Assembly: GCF_002737755.1 (NCBI RefSeq)
Contig: NZ_PEGH01000018.1
Span: forward strand, 310,001-374,000
Origin: Caulobacter sp. BP25
Lineage (GTDB): Bacteria; Pseudomonadota; Alphaproteobacteria; Caulobacterales; Caulobacteraceae
DNA length: 64,000 bases
Direction of reading: 5' to 3'
Below are positions 8,772 to 17,897 of this stretch, piece by piece. The notes under the pieces were generated by a model. That model was not told where the DNA came from, ran no database searches, and saw nothing but the letters and a program-made list of their open reading frames with translations. The translations under genes were made by a program, and so were the position numbers. The first letter of the stretch is position 1. Every line of letters starts with the position of its first letter.

Positions 8772-10292
8772 ATGCCCCTGCTCTCCGCAAAGACGCGCCA
8801 AGGCGTTTCGCGCGCCATCGTGGCGATGGCCCTGCTGGCGGATGTCGTGTCGGCGACGACGGCCTTCGCTCATCCCGGACACGCGGTTGAGCCGCTCGCG
8901 CCCACGCGCCGCGACCACCGGCCCGCCAAGGCCTCCGAGCGTCGCTGGCTGGCGGGCGACCACCACGTCCACAGCTGGTTCAGCGTCTCGGTGAAGCCCG
9001 CAGCCGACCCGTCGCAGCCGCCGATCCTGGTCAAGGCGGGAGACGCCGTTAATCCGATCACCACCAACGCCCGCATGGCCGCCAAGTATGGCCTGTCCTG
9101 GATGGTCGCCACCGACCACGGCGGCCCGAACCATTCCAAGCTCAATCGCGACGAGGCCTATCCCGAGCTGCTGCGCGCGCGCCGCGAGACGCCCGGCGTG
9201 TTGCAGTTCTGGGGCATGGAGCTGGACACGCCGGCGGCGGAGCACTCCAGCCTGATCCTGCCGCGCACGGCCGATGAGCGCGACGCCCTGTTTGGGATCG
9301 AGAGCCGGTACAATCGGCGCGAACCCTGGCCGGCTGACCCCGCCCGCGATGAGGAGGGCTTCATGCTGGACGCCCTGCGCCACATGAAAGCGCTGCCTCG
9401 GCCACCCGTCGTGATCGCCAACCATCCGTCCAGGTCCGCGACCGGGGTGGGGCGCTATGGCCTGGTCTCGCCGTCCGAGCTTCGCAACTGGAACGACACC
9501 GCCCCCGACGTCGCCGTGGGCATGGAGGGCGCGCCGGGGCACCAGGCCTCCAGCTTGAACGCCGACGGGTCGCTTAAGCCCAAGGGCGACCGGGGCGGCT
9601 ATTCGCGCGCCCCGACCATGGGCGGTTTCGACCAGATGACCGCCAAGCTGGGCGGCTTCTGGGACGCCATGCTGGGGGAGGGGCGCCGCTGGTGGGTCAC
9701 ATCGACCTCGGATTCCCACCGCCACTACACCGATGGCGGCGAGGACTTCTGGCCTGGCGAATACTCCAAGACCTATGTGAAGGCCGCCCACACCTATGAC
9801 GACGTGCTGGACGGTCTGCGCAATGGCCGCATCTTCGTGACGCTGGGCGATCTGGTCTCAGAGGTCGATGTCACCGCGACCGTCGCCGGCGCCAAGGCCG
9901 ACATCGGCGGCCGCCTTGTGGTTCCCAAGGGCTCGGACGTGACGGTCGTCATCCGCGTGCGCGATCCGGCGGGTAAGAACTTCGGCGGCTTTTCACCCAG
10001 CGTTAGCCGGATCGACCTGATCCAGGGCGACATCACTGGACCGGCCGTCGACCGCACGGTCGACGCCAACCCCTCGACCCGCGTGGTGCGCGCCTTCACC
10101 CCGACCTCCTGGGCCCGCGACGGCGAGGTGCTGTCGATGGTCTACGTGCTCAAGGACGTGCGCGGGCCGACCTACATCCGAGTCCGGGGCACGAATGGCG
10201 CGGAAGGCGAACCCTTGCCGGACCTGCTGGGGGAGGATCCGTGGTCGGACCTTTGGTTCTACGCCAACCCGATCTTCATCGCCGTGAAATAG
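8772..10292 (+). CDS. Exported PHP-domain metallohydrolase (CehA/McbA-like)
   Basis: 506 residues with a signal peptide ending near TAFAHP. PHP-type metal ligands are visible: DHHVH at 63-67, TDHG at 114-117, MELD at about 149-152, NHPSR at about 217-221 and SDSHRH near 314. These suit a multi-metal phosphoesterase or related hydrolase of the CehA/McbA group. The C-terminal ~150 residues look like a beta-rich accessory domain (TATVAGAKADIGGRLVVPKG). The gene follows the STN-receptor at 105 bp, and it probably processes in the periplasm what the receptor brings in, or frees the ligand. The reaction is not known. Confidence 0.75.
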   Translation: MPLLSAKTRQGVSRAIVAMALLADVVSATTAFAHPGHAVEPLAPTRRDHRPAKASERRWLAGDHHVHSWFSVSVKPAADPSQPPILVKAGDAVNPITTNARMAAKYGLSWMVATDHGGPNHSKLNRDEAYPELLRARRETPGVLQFWGMELDTPAAEHSSLILPRTADERDALFGIESRYNRREPWPADPARDEEGFMLDALRHMKALPRPPVVIANHPSRSATGVGRYGLVSPSELRNWNDTAPDVAVGMEGAPGHQASSLNADGSLKPKGDRGGYSRAPTMGGFDQMTAKLGGFWDAMLGEGRRWWVTSTSDSHRHYTDGGEDFWPGEYSKTYVKAAHTYDDVLDGLRNGRIFVTLGDLVSEVDVTATVAGAKADIGGRLVVPKGSDVTVVIRVRDPAGKNFGGFSPSVSRIDLIQGDITGPAVDRTVDANPSTRVVRAFTPTSWARDGEVLSMVYVLKDVRGPTYIRVRGTNGAEGEPLPDLLGEDPWSDLWFYANPIFIAVK

Positions 10293-10660
10293 GCGGCGCC
10301 TGATCGCGTTGGCCCCTCGCGAACGCCTAGGCGTCCGCGCGTCTGTGGCTGGGGCGACCGGTCAGGGGCGTTTCTCCTCCCGACAGCGGGAAGGCCGAGG
10401 TTGGCGCGCCTTGCACGGCCACACGCCGCAGGCGTCCCTTGGTGGTCAGGCTTTGGCGTAGGCCAAGAAGCGGGCCTCGGGTTGCAGGCTGGAACGAGGG
10501 AGGATCACGCCCGTCTCGGGCGAGCTGCAGGCCGCCAGGCGCCCTGGTTAAATCGCAGTCAGTTGACGCCGATCGTCCCGCCTTGCACTGCTAGACGTTG
10601 ACGCGAAGAGGCGCCGCCGCAGAAGAAGCGCGCCTTCAGGTCGGGCGGGGAATAGTAGCT
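10293..10660. other. Intergenic region, no gene recognised
   Basis: About 370 bp of GC-rich sequence before the second sigma-factor gene. No convincing ORF, RNA gene or strong terminator is seen; several short palindromic GC stretches occur (for example GCCTAGGC at 10327-10334). It presumably holds the promoter of the second cassette. Confidence 0.4.
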
Positions 10661-11134
10661 GTGCAGGAAGAGGGGTGGCGCGGGCTCGTGCGCCGAATCG
10701 CCCGCATTACGCGTGATCCAGCGGGTGCGGAGGACGTCGTGCAGTCCGCCATGGTGCGGATGCTGGAGTACCGACGCGACAAAGCCGTCGCCAATCCCGA
10801 AGCCTTCGTCGCGCGGGCGGCTGTCAATTTGGCGATCGACGAGCGACGCCAACGCGCCCGACGCCTTGAACACGGCCTGGATTTTATCACCGACACACCG
10901 GCCGACGCCCACCCTTTGCAGGACGAGGTCTTGCGCACCCGCGACCGGCTGGCGCGCCTCAAGCTTGGCATGGCGCGCCTCAGCCCCCGCACGCGCGAAG
11001 TCTTTTTGCTTCACCGACTGGAAGGGCTGAAGTATCGGGAGATCGCCGAGCAGCTGGGCATCACGGTCAGCGCCGTGGAGAAGCACGTGGCCAAGGCGAG
11101 CCTCTTTCTGACCAAATGGACGGAACAGTGGTGA
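10661..11134 (+). CDS. Second ECF sigma factor, FecI-like
   Basis: 157 residues from the GTG at 10661. A TTG at 10598 would add 21 residues outside the usual domain. Region 2 (RITRDPAGAEDVVQSAMVRM, then FVARAAVNLAIDERRQR) and region 4 (LSPRTREVFLLHRLEGLKYR, EIAEQLGITVSAVEKHV) are complete. The C-terminus overlaps the next FecR gene. It should form the second surface-signalling system of the window with the FecR at 11131 and the receptor at 12183. Confidence 0.87.
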   Translation: MQEEGWRGLVRRIARITRDPAGAEDVVQSAMVRMLEYRRDKAVANPEAFVARAAVNLAIDERRQRARRLEHGLDFITDTPADAHPLQDEVLRTRDRLARLKLGMARLSPRTREVFLLHRLEGLKYREIAEQLGITVSAVEKHVAKASLFLTKWTEQW

Positions 11135-12075
11135 CGCCCCCCCACGATCAAGACGCCGTACGGCGCGAAGCCGCCAACTGGCTCGCGCGGCTGCGCAGCG
11201 AGACGCGCACCGCCGTCGACGAGGCGCAGTTCAAGACCTGGGTCAGCGCCTCCGAAGAGCGCAGGGCGACGTTTGACGCCCTGACCGCGACCTGGGAATT
11301 GGCCGGCGCGTTGCGCCATGATCCTGAGATCGCCGCTCAGGCGCGTCGGCGACGGCGCCGCCTGGCGCGCCGCGCTGTTCTGGCAGGCGCGGGCGTCTCG
11401 GCGGTTGGCCTTGGCTGGCTGGCCTTCGCGCCGACCGTCTACGCCACGGGCGTGGGGGAGACCCGGACCCTGAACCTGGACGACGGCTCTTCGGTGCTGC
11501 TGGACGCCGATAGCCGTCTGAGCGTGCGCATCGACCAGCGCCAACGGCGCGCGGGCCTTGACAAGGGCCGAGCCTTCTTCCGGGCGACCCACGATCCGGC
11601 CCGTCCGTTCGTGGTCTCGGCCGAAGGCCAGGAGATCATCGGCGACGGCGGCGACGCCTTTGGAGTTTCGGTCTTGTCGTCGAGCGTTTCGGTTTTGTCG
11701 GTCGAAGGCCACGTGCTGGTCATGACACCGGGCCAGCCGTCCAGCCGCATTATCGCCTCGGCGGGCCAGAAGGTGGTCATGGCCGAGCATGGGAGCATCC
11801 ATCGCGAGGCGGCCGATGTGCAGTCGGCCATGGCGTGGCGGTTTGGCCAAGCGGTGTTTGACGATCAGACGCTCGACGAGGCCCTAGCGGAAATGAACCG
11901 CTACAGCCGCCGTCGCATCGCCCTGTCGGATGCCTCGCTGGGCCGACTGCGCATCAGCGGCGTGTACAAGGCCGGTGACAATGAGGCCTTCTCGCGCTCG
12001 GTCGCGACCCTGCTGGACCTCGAGGTTCAAGCCAATGGCGGCGGACTGCTGATCCGACCGCGCGATGGGGCATGA
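11131..12075 (+). CDS. Second FecR-family sigma regulator
   Basis: 314 residues from GTG at 11131, which overlaps the sigma-factor stop as GTGA; an ATG at 11116 is an alternative. Order: N-terminal anti-sigma region (REAANWLARLRSE, then FKTWVSASEERRATFDALTA), one membrane helix around 85-105 (AVLAGAGVSAVGLGWLAF), FecR domain (GETRTLNLDDGSSVLLDADS, then FFRATHDPARPFVV), and a C-terminal RRIALSDASLGRLRISGVY region. Unlike the first FecR of the window, it has a very basic stretch (RRRRRLARRA) before the helix. It transmits the signal from the receptor 107 bp downstream. Confidence 0.87.
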   Translation: MTPPHDQDAVRREAANWLARLRSETRTAVDEAQFKTWVSASEERRATFDALTATWELAGALRHDPEIAAQARRRRRRLARRAVLAGAGVSAVGLGWLAFAPTVYATGVGETRTLNLDDGSSVLLDADSRLSVRIDQRQRRAGLDKGRAFFRATHDPARPFVVSAEGQEIIGDGGDAFGVSVLSSSVSVLSVEGHVLVMTPGQPSSRIIASAGQKVVMAEHGSIHREAADVQSAMAWRFGQAVFDDQTLDEALAEMNRYSRRRIALSDASLGRLRISGVYKAGDNEAFSRSVATLLDLEVQANGGGLLIRPRDGA

Positions 12076-12182
12076 ATTGATCGTCACCCGACGGATCAAA
12101 AAGTTACTGAGGAAAATTCGGTCCCCGTCGTCAGGTTTCTGAAAGCCCGAGAAGCTTGGGCATGAGGGGACTTTAGATTTCG

Positions 12183-15100
12183 ATGATGACGGGGAAAACT
12201 GGCCAGCTGCGCCGGATCTTGGCCGGCTCGGCCGCGGCGAGCGTGTTGCTGGTCGCCGGTGGGGCTTTTGCGCAAGCCGTGAGTGTGGACGTTCCGGCCC
12301 AGGCGCTGGACAAGGCGTTGCGAGAGTTGGGCAAGGAAACCGGGGCCAATATCCTGTTCTCGCCGCAGACCGTGGCGGGGCGGCGTGCGAGCGCCGTCGT
12401 TGGCCGCTACACGCCCCTAGAAGCCGCGCGCCGTCTGACCGGGGCGGCCGGCCTGGAGGTCATCGAGGACGGCAGCGGGGCGCTGATCGTGCGCGCGCCG
12501 GGCGCGACCCAGGCCGCGTCGGTTCAGCCCGCGTCGTTCGCGGCCGTAGATCCAGCACCTTCTGTCGAGGTTGAAGAGGTGGTGGTGACGGGCTCGCGCC
12601 TGCGCCGCACCACCTTCGACAGCCCGTCGCCCGTGGTCGACGTCGAACGCGAGGATCTGCTGGAAAGCGGCTATATCGACATCGCCGAGGCCCTGACAGA
12701 CCTGCCCGGCGTCGACATCGGGATCAACCTGTCGACCAGCCAGTCGGCCGTGCAGGACAATGGCCTGTCGACGGTCAGCCTGCGTAGTCTTGGTCAGAAC
12801 CGCACCCTGACGCTGATCGACGGCCATCGCACGGTGTCGAACGCCGGCAATATGAACGCGGTCAGCCTCAGCTCCATTCCCCAGTTCTTTGTCGACCGTG
12901 TCGAGGTCACGACCGGCGGCGCCTCGGCCGTCTACGGTTCGGACGCCATCTCTGGCGTCGTCAACATTATCACCACGACCAGCCTCAACGGCGTGCAGGC
13001 GCGCGCCGTGGCCGGGATCACTGACGCCGGCGGCGGCAGCAGCACCGAGTATTCGGTCGGCGCGGGTCGCCGCTTCTTGGACGACAAGCTCTATGTGATC
13101 GCCGCGGCGACCTTCGAAAGCCAGAACGCCCTGCGCGCCCGCGATCGTGACTGGGCCCTGCAGTCGGTGGTCTACGCGCCCGGGACCAACACGGTCTCGA
13201 CGCCGGATCTGTCGACCTACACGCCGGGCGGGCGCTTTCGCAGCAGCAGTTTTTACTATGACGAGACCGGCCTGAAGCGCGACTTCGTCACCGCCCTCAA
13301 CGGCTATGAGACCCGCCTCAACGGCACGCTGATCACGCCCGCCGAACGCACGTCCGGCGCCCTGAGAATCGCCTATGACGTCTCGCCGAACCTGAAATTC
13401 TGGGCCCAGTTCCAGGCCTCGCGCGTCGAGACCCACTCGACTCGCGAGCCCTATGGCCTCAGCAACTCGATAACCTACGGGACAAACGACGAGTTCTCGA
13501 TCGGCAATATCGCGCGGACCAATCCGTTCGTGCCCGCCGAAATCTACAACTTCGCCACCTCGTCGATCAGCTTCCGCCGGCGCATGACCGAGGTAGGCGA
13601 GATGCGGATCTATAACCGCCGCACCACGCTACGCGGCTGGGCTGGCGCCGAGGGTAAGATGTTCGGCGATTGGGACTGGGCGGCGACCTACGGCTATGGC
13701 GAATACGATGGCTACCAGGTGCGCGAGAACGGTCTGAACCTGGCCAACGTCAAGAACGCGCTGAACGCCGAGCGCACCAGCGCCGGGGTGGTCCAGTGCC
13801 GTGACGCGGCCGCGCGCGCCGCCGGCTGCGTGCCGCTCAACCTCTTCGGGATCGGGTCGATCACGCCGGACATGGCCAACTATGTGCGCGCCGACATCTG
13901 GTATCGCCCGCAGAACCGCCAGGATACTTTCGAAGCCTACATGACCGGCCCGCTCTTCACGCTGCCCGCCGGCGACGTGGAGACCGCCATCGGCTTTGAG
14001 CTGCGGCGTGACAAGACCCGCACGACCACCGACGCGCTCACCCAGAGCGGCCTCACCAACTACGCCTACATCCCCGAGTACGCTGGCGTGATCGAGGCCA
14101 AGGAGGCCTTCGTCGAAGCCTCGGTCCCGCTGCTCAGGGATGTGACGTTCGCCCGCCGCCTCGAGATCGACGCTGCTTTGCGCATCGCCGACTACAACCT
14201 GTCCAAGGTCGGCACGACGCTGAGCTATCGCACAGGGGTGCAGTGGGAGCCGGTGCGCGGCCTGCGCCTGCGCTCGGCCTGGAGCCGCGCCCAGCGCGCG
14301 CCCGACACCACCGAGCTCTACTCGCCGCCGCGCGACGACTTCGACGACATCGTCGACATCTGCTCGGGCGTCTCGGCCAGCACGGCCGGAACTGTGGCCC
14401 AGAACTGCCGCGCCAATCCCGGCATCGCCGCGGCCATCGCCCAGACCGGCCAGTTCGTTTCGGACGTCACCAGCGTCAACGCGCCCAATGGCGGCAATGC
14501 CGACCTGAAGGAGGAAACCGCCGATACCCTGACCATCGGCCTAGTGTTGCAGCCGTCGGCGCTGCCGGGCTTCAACCTTTCCGTCGACTATTACGACATC
14601 AAAGTCACCGACGCGATTTCATCGTTGTCCAACGCCCAGCTGATGCGGGAGTGCTACTCGGCGCCCGCCGGTGGCGACAACCGCTTCTGCTCGGTGATCA
14701 CTCGCGACGCCGAAGGCCAGATCAGCAAGATCATGAATCTGCAGGAGAACCTGGACGACCTGCGCGCCACCGGCGTCGACGTGGCCCTGCGCTATCGCTT
14801 CGACCTGGATCAATGGAACGTGCCGGGCGATTTCACCTTCCGGGTCAACTACAGCCGTCGCCTCAAGCTGCAAACACGCTACCAGGGCATCGATGGGGTG
14901 AGCCTGGCCGACGATGTCGGCGAGGTCGGTACGTCCAAGCATGAGGCCCGGGCGAGCATGGCTTGGCGCAGCCGCCACTGGAACGTGCAGTGGAGCGCCA
15001 ACTATCTCGGCAAGGCGGTGGACGACAACGACGCGGCTGCGGACTTCGCCGCCAGCGGCGTGGCCAATCCGCTCTACCTGAACGTCGACGCCTTCTGGCG

Positions 15101-15296
15101 TCACGATCTGTCGGTGAAGTTCTATCCCAACACAAAGAACAAGGATTTCCGCCTGTTTGGCACGGTGCGGAACATCTTCGACAACCAAGGTCCGTTCCTG
15201 CCCAGCGGCACGGAGTCGGGCAATGACTACAACTATAGCGCCGTCTACGGCGTGACGGGCCGCGCCTACACCCTGGGCCTCCAGGTCGCGTTCTAG
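12183..15296 (+). CDS. TonB-dependent receptor with STN domain, second cassette
   Basis: 1037 residues: signal peptide ending near AFAQA, STN domain about 33-105 (VPAQALDKALRELGKETGAN, then LIVRAP), TonB box VEEVVVTGSR at about 130-139, a plug with LIDGHRTVSN, TTGGASAVYGSDAISGVVNI, and a long barrel ending LGLQVAF. This plug type is common in large alphaproteobacterial receptors that sit beside peptidases or hydrolases. The barrel carries Cys-containing extracellular-loop-like stretches (VQCRDAAARAAGCV; DICSGVS … QNCRAN). The S9 peptidase gene 57 bp downstream suggests a peptide-type substrate (inference). Confidence 0.9.
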   Translation: MMTGKTGQLRRILAGSAAASVLLVAGGAFAQAVSVDVPAQALDKALRELGKETGANILFSPQTVAGRRASAVVGRYTPLEAARRLTGAAGLEVIEDGSGALIVRAPGATQAASVQPASFAAVDPAPSVEVEEVVVTGSRLRRTTFDSPSPVVDVEREDLLESGYIDIAEALTDLPGVDIGINLSTSQSAVQDNGLSTVSLRSLGQNRTLTLIDGHRTVSNAGNMNAVSLSSIPQFFVDRVEVTTGGASAVYGSDAISGVVNIITTTSLNGVQARAVAGITDAGGGSSTEYSVGAGRRFLDDKLYVIAAATFESQNALRARDRDWALQSVVYAPGTNTVSTPDLSTYTPGGRFRSSSFYYDETGLKRDFVTALNGYETRLNGTLITPAERTSGALRIAYDVSPNLKFWAQFQASRVETHSTREPYGLSNSITYGTNDEFSIGNIARTNPFVPAEIYNFATSSISFRRRMTEVGEMRIYNRRTTLRGWAGAEGKMFGDWDWAATYGYGEYDGYQVRENGLNLANVKNALNAERTSAGVVQCRDAAARAAGCVPLNLFGIGSITPDMANYVRADIWYRPQNRQDTFEAYMTGPLFTLPAGDVETAIGFELRRDKTRTTTDALTQSGLTNYAYIPEYAGVIEAKEAFVEASVPLLRDVTFARRLEIDAALRIADYNLSKVGTTLSYRTGVQWEPVRGLRLRSAWSRAQRAPDTTELYSPPRDDFDDIVDICSGVSASTAGTVAQNCRANPGIAAAIAQTGQFVSDVTSVNAPNGGNADLKEETADTLTIGLVLQPSALPGFNLSVDYYDIKVTDAISSLSNAQLMRECYSAPAGGDNRFCSVITRDAEGQISKIMNLQENLDDLRATGVDVALRYRFDLDQWNVPGDFTFRVNYSRRLKLQTRYQGIDGVSLADDVGEVGTSKHEARASMAWRSRHWNVQWSANYLGKAVDDNDAAADFAASGVANPLYLNVDAFWRHDLSVKFYPNTKNKDFRLFGTVRNIFDNQGPFLPSGTESGNDYNYSAVYGVTGRAYTLGLQVAF

Positions 15297-15304
15297 TCCG
15301 CTTC

Positions 15305-15328
15305 GCCGGCGCCCCATGCGGCGCCGGC
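15305..15328 (+). repeat. GC-rich hairpin between receptor and peptidase genes
   Basis: Perfect 9-bp inverted repeat GCCGGCGCC / GGCGCCGGC with a 6-nt loop, 8 nt after the receptor stop. There is no T run, so it is more likely an mRNA-stabilising or attenuating hairpin between two co-transcribed genes than a full terminator. Confidence 0.45.
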
Positions 15329-15353
15329 GGCACGCCCTGTTCCGGAGCCCTCC

Positions 15354-17372
15354 ATGATCCGTTTCCACCTGGCGGCCCTGGCCGTCAGCGGCCTACTGGC
15401 GAGCCCTGGCGCGCAGGCCCAATCCGCACCGAAAACCATGACCGCCGCCGATCTCGTGGGCCTGGAGAAGCTCTCCGATCCCAAGGTCTCGCCGGACGGG
15501 CGTTTCGTGCTCTACGCGGTCGGACGCGTCGACTGGAAGGCCAATGCGGTGCGCGAGGACCTCTGGCGCATCGGGCTCGACGGCGCGGATCCGCGCCGAA
15601 TGGTCGAGGGGCCGGCCTTGGGCGTGGCCTGGGCGCCCGAGGCCAAGCGTTTTGCCTTCATAGCCAAGCGCGAGGACGATAGCGGCCGGCAGATTTATCT
15701 GTCGGCAATCGACGGCGGCGAGCCGCGCCGCCTTGGCAGATTGAAAACCACCCCCTCGAACCTGCGCTGGAGCGCCGACGGAGCCTGGCTCTACTTCCTG
15801 GCTGATGCGCCGGAAGGTAAGGCGCTGGCCAAGCGCAAACGCGAAAAGGACGACATGCTGCCGTTCGAGACCCGGCAGGCGCGCGCGCGCCTGTGGCGCA
15901 TCGCGCTCGCCGACGGCGAGGTCGAGCCGGTCATCGAAGGCGATTTCGAGGTTGAGGCCTATGACCTGTCGGCCGACGGCGCCAGCGTACTCTACCGCCG
16001 CGCACCCTCCAGCCTGCTGGACGACAATCCCAAGTCCGAGCTGTGGCTGCGGACCGGCGACGCGCCCGCCCGCCGCCTGACCGACAATGACTTCCAGGAA
16101 AACGGCCCCAGACTGTCGCCCGATGGTCGCTGGGCGCTGTTCCTGGCGACAGCCGAGAACGGTCGCTACGGCACGGTCAATCCCAACCTCTTCGTGCTGC
16201 CGACCGCTGGCGGCGCGCCGCGCGAGTTGGCCCATGGCCTGCCTTACGAGATCGAAGACGCCGTCTGGTCCGCCGACGGCCGCGAGATCTACATCACCGC
16301 CACCACGGGCGTGCGCCGCGAGATCTTTGGTGTGGATGTCGCAACAGAGGTTGTGCGGCCCCTGGTCCGCGGCGACCACGCCGCCAGCGACGTCACCCTG
16401 ACGCGGGACGGCAAGACTCTGGTGTTCTTCAAGGCCTCGGCGACCTCGCCCGGCGAGGTGTTCCGGCTGGACCCCAGGCGCGCGAGGGCTGCGCAGGTCA
16501 CCCACGCCCATGACGACATCGCTCAGCGCTATCGCCTGCCGCGCCAGGCGGCCATCCAATGGACCGCGCCCGACGGTCAAGCGCTGGAAGGCCTGGTGAC
16601 CTATCCGCTCGACTACCAGCCCGGCCGTCGCTATCCCCTGATCGTCCAGAGCCACGGCGGCCCGCGCTCGTCGGACGTCTTCAACATCTTTTCCTACGGT
16701 CGCTTCAACCCGTTGCTGGCGGCCAAGGGGGTGATGACGCTCAGCGTCAACTATCGCGGCGGCACCGGCTATGGCGACGCCTTCCTCCAGGGCATGAACG
16801 GCGGCTACTTCCGCTACGCCGACAAGGACGTGCTCTCGGGCGTTGATCATCTCGTCGCCAAGGGGATGGCCGACCCCGATCGCCTCGGCGTGATGGGCTG
16901 GAGCGCCGGCGGTCACATGACCAACCGCCTGATCACGATCACCGATCGCTTCAAGGCCGCGGCCTCGGGCGCTGGCGCAGTGGACTGGCCGTCGATGTAC
17001 CTGACCTCGGACACCCGCTGGCAGCGCAGCGAGTGGTTCCTGACGCCGCCTTATGGCTCGGCCGCGCGCCGCGATCTATATACCGAGTACTCGCCGCTCA
17101 GCCAGCTGGACAAGGTCAAGACGCCGACCCTTATCCTGGCGGGCGCCGAGGACGTGCGCGTGCCTTGGACGCAGTCAGTGATGCTCCATCGCGCGTTGAA
17201 GGCGCTCGGCGTGGAGAGCGAGCTCTACCTGGCGCCGCGCGAGCCGCACAATTTCCGGGAGCTGCGTCACCGACTTTTCCAGGTGAATGTCCAGATGGAC
17301 TGGTTCAGCAAGCGGGTCCTGGGGCAGGGCTATGATTGGGCGTCCGCGCCCGGCGAGGGCGAGAATGACTAG
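15354..17372 (+). CDS. S9-family prolyl-oligopeptidase-type serine peptidase
   Basis: 672 residues with a signal peptide (cleavage near AQAQS). The N-terminal half is a WD40-like/beta-propeller with repeated SPDGRF-, SADG-, RWSADGAWLYFL-type blades; the C-terminal alpha/beta hydrolase domain carries the triad Ser517 (GWSAGG), Asp600 (AEDVRVPW) and His632 (EPHNF). Such enzymes cleave short peptides or acyl-aminoacyl peptides and this one should act in the periplasm. GGAG lies 6 nt before the ATG. Position directly after the STN receptor suggests the two process the same imported material. Confidence 0.9.
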   Translation: MIRFHLAALAVSGLLASPGAQAQSAPKTMTAADLVGLEKLSDPKVSPDGRFVLYAVGRVDWKANAVREDLWRIGLDGADPRRMVEGPALGVAWAPEAKRFAFIAKREDDSGRQIYLSAIDGGEPRRLGRLKTTPSNLRWSADGAWLYFLADAPEGKALAKRKREKDDMLPFETRQARARLWRIALADGEVEPVIEGDFEVEAYDLSADGASVLYRRAPSSLLDDNPKSELWLRTGDAPARRLTDNDFQENGPRLSPDGRWALFLATAENGRYGTVNPNLFVLPTAGGAPRELAHGLPYEIEDAVWSADGREIYITATTGVRREIFGVDVATEVVRPLVRGDHAASDVTLTRDGKTLVFFKASATSPGEVFRLDPRRARAAQVTHAHDDIAQRYRLPRQAAIQWTAPDGQALEGLVTYPLDYQPGRRYPLIVQSHGGPRSSDVFNIFSYGRFNPLLAAKGVMTLSVNYRGGTGYGDAFLQGMNGGYFRYADKDVLSGVDHLVAKGMADPDRLGVMGWSAGGHMTNRLITITDRFKAAASGAGAVDWPSMYLTSDTRWQRSEWFLTPPYGSAARRDLYTEYSPLSQLDKVKTPTLILAGAEDVRVPWTQSVMLHRALKALGVESELYLAPREPHNFRELRHRLFQVNVQMDWFSKRVLGQGYDWASAPGEGEND

Positions 17373-17452
17373 CCGCGCCAAGATAGCGCGGATGCCCTCG
17401 CCAACGCCTTAGACCCGCTCGCTTCTCTGTCTCTCGGTCAGCGTTGCCCTGA

Positions 17453-17647
17453 CCCCAGGTAGCGCCAGCCTCAGGATACGGCACGCACAGTCTCCGCCGA
17501 ACGAAGGTGGCGCAAATCTACAAGAAGACCGGTAACTTGCGGGCATGCCGACTTCTACTCGGACACAGGAAGCTCGACGGCGCGGCCAGATGCCTTGGCA
17601 TCGAGGTCGATGACGCGCTGGAGGTGTTTGAGCAGATCAACCTCTAG
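17453..17647 (+). pseudogene. Tyrosine recombinase/integrase C-terminal fragment
   Basis: Plus-strand frame 17453-17647 encodes YGTHSLRRTKVAQIYKKTGN followed by LRACRLLLGHRKLDGAARCL and GIEVDDALEVFEQINL, then stop. This matches the end of phage-type integrases, with the HxxR box (HSLRR) and the LLGH box. The residue where the catalytic tyrosine should be (R-Y-LG) is Cys here (RCLG). A stop precedes the fragment at 17450-17452 and no start exists. It is clearly an inactivated remnant. Confidence 0.8.
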
Positions 17648-17738
17648 CGTAACGGCCCACCAGCTTTAACGCGGTCCGAATCCACGACGCGCCTCCCCTG
17701 AACATCGCGTTCCTGAAGGCGCGCCAACTGCAGAATTT

Positions 17739-17897
17739 GACTGAGGCTGTGTGAAAACTCCTGCGGGCCACAAAACGCCCTTCGCTAGACATCCAAAATC
17801 GTCGATCAGGCGCTCTGTGGCTCATGGTGGCCGGTCGGGAGACGAAAGTTCTCTTTTGCGAGACGTCTGGATTCCGCGTTTTCACACAGCCTCGACT
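17739..17897. mobile_element. MITE-like element, 151 bp, 16-bp perfect terminal inverted repeats, GACT duplication
   Basis: GAGGCTGTGTGAAAAC at 17743-17758 is perfectly mirrored by GTTTTCACACAGCCTC at 17878-17893. The element is flanked on both sides by GACT (17739-17742 and 17894-17897), the expected signature of a transposition target duplication. The 119-bp interior has no transposase. It could be a MITE or an internal-deletion derivative of an insertion sequence whose transposase would act in trans; the family was not assigned. Confidence 0.75.

Noticed and set aside
8232..9791. 519-residue open frame on the minus strand opposite the receptor end and PHP hydrolase gene
   Set aside because: It is antisense to two well-supported genes, has no recognisable domain and spans their intergenic gap; long antisense frames are expected in DNA of this GC content.
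15393..16916. 507-residue minus-strand open frame
   Set aside because: Mirror of the S9 peptidase coding sequence; Arg/Gly/Ala-rich with no motif.
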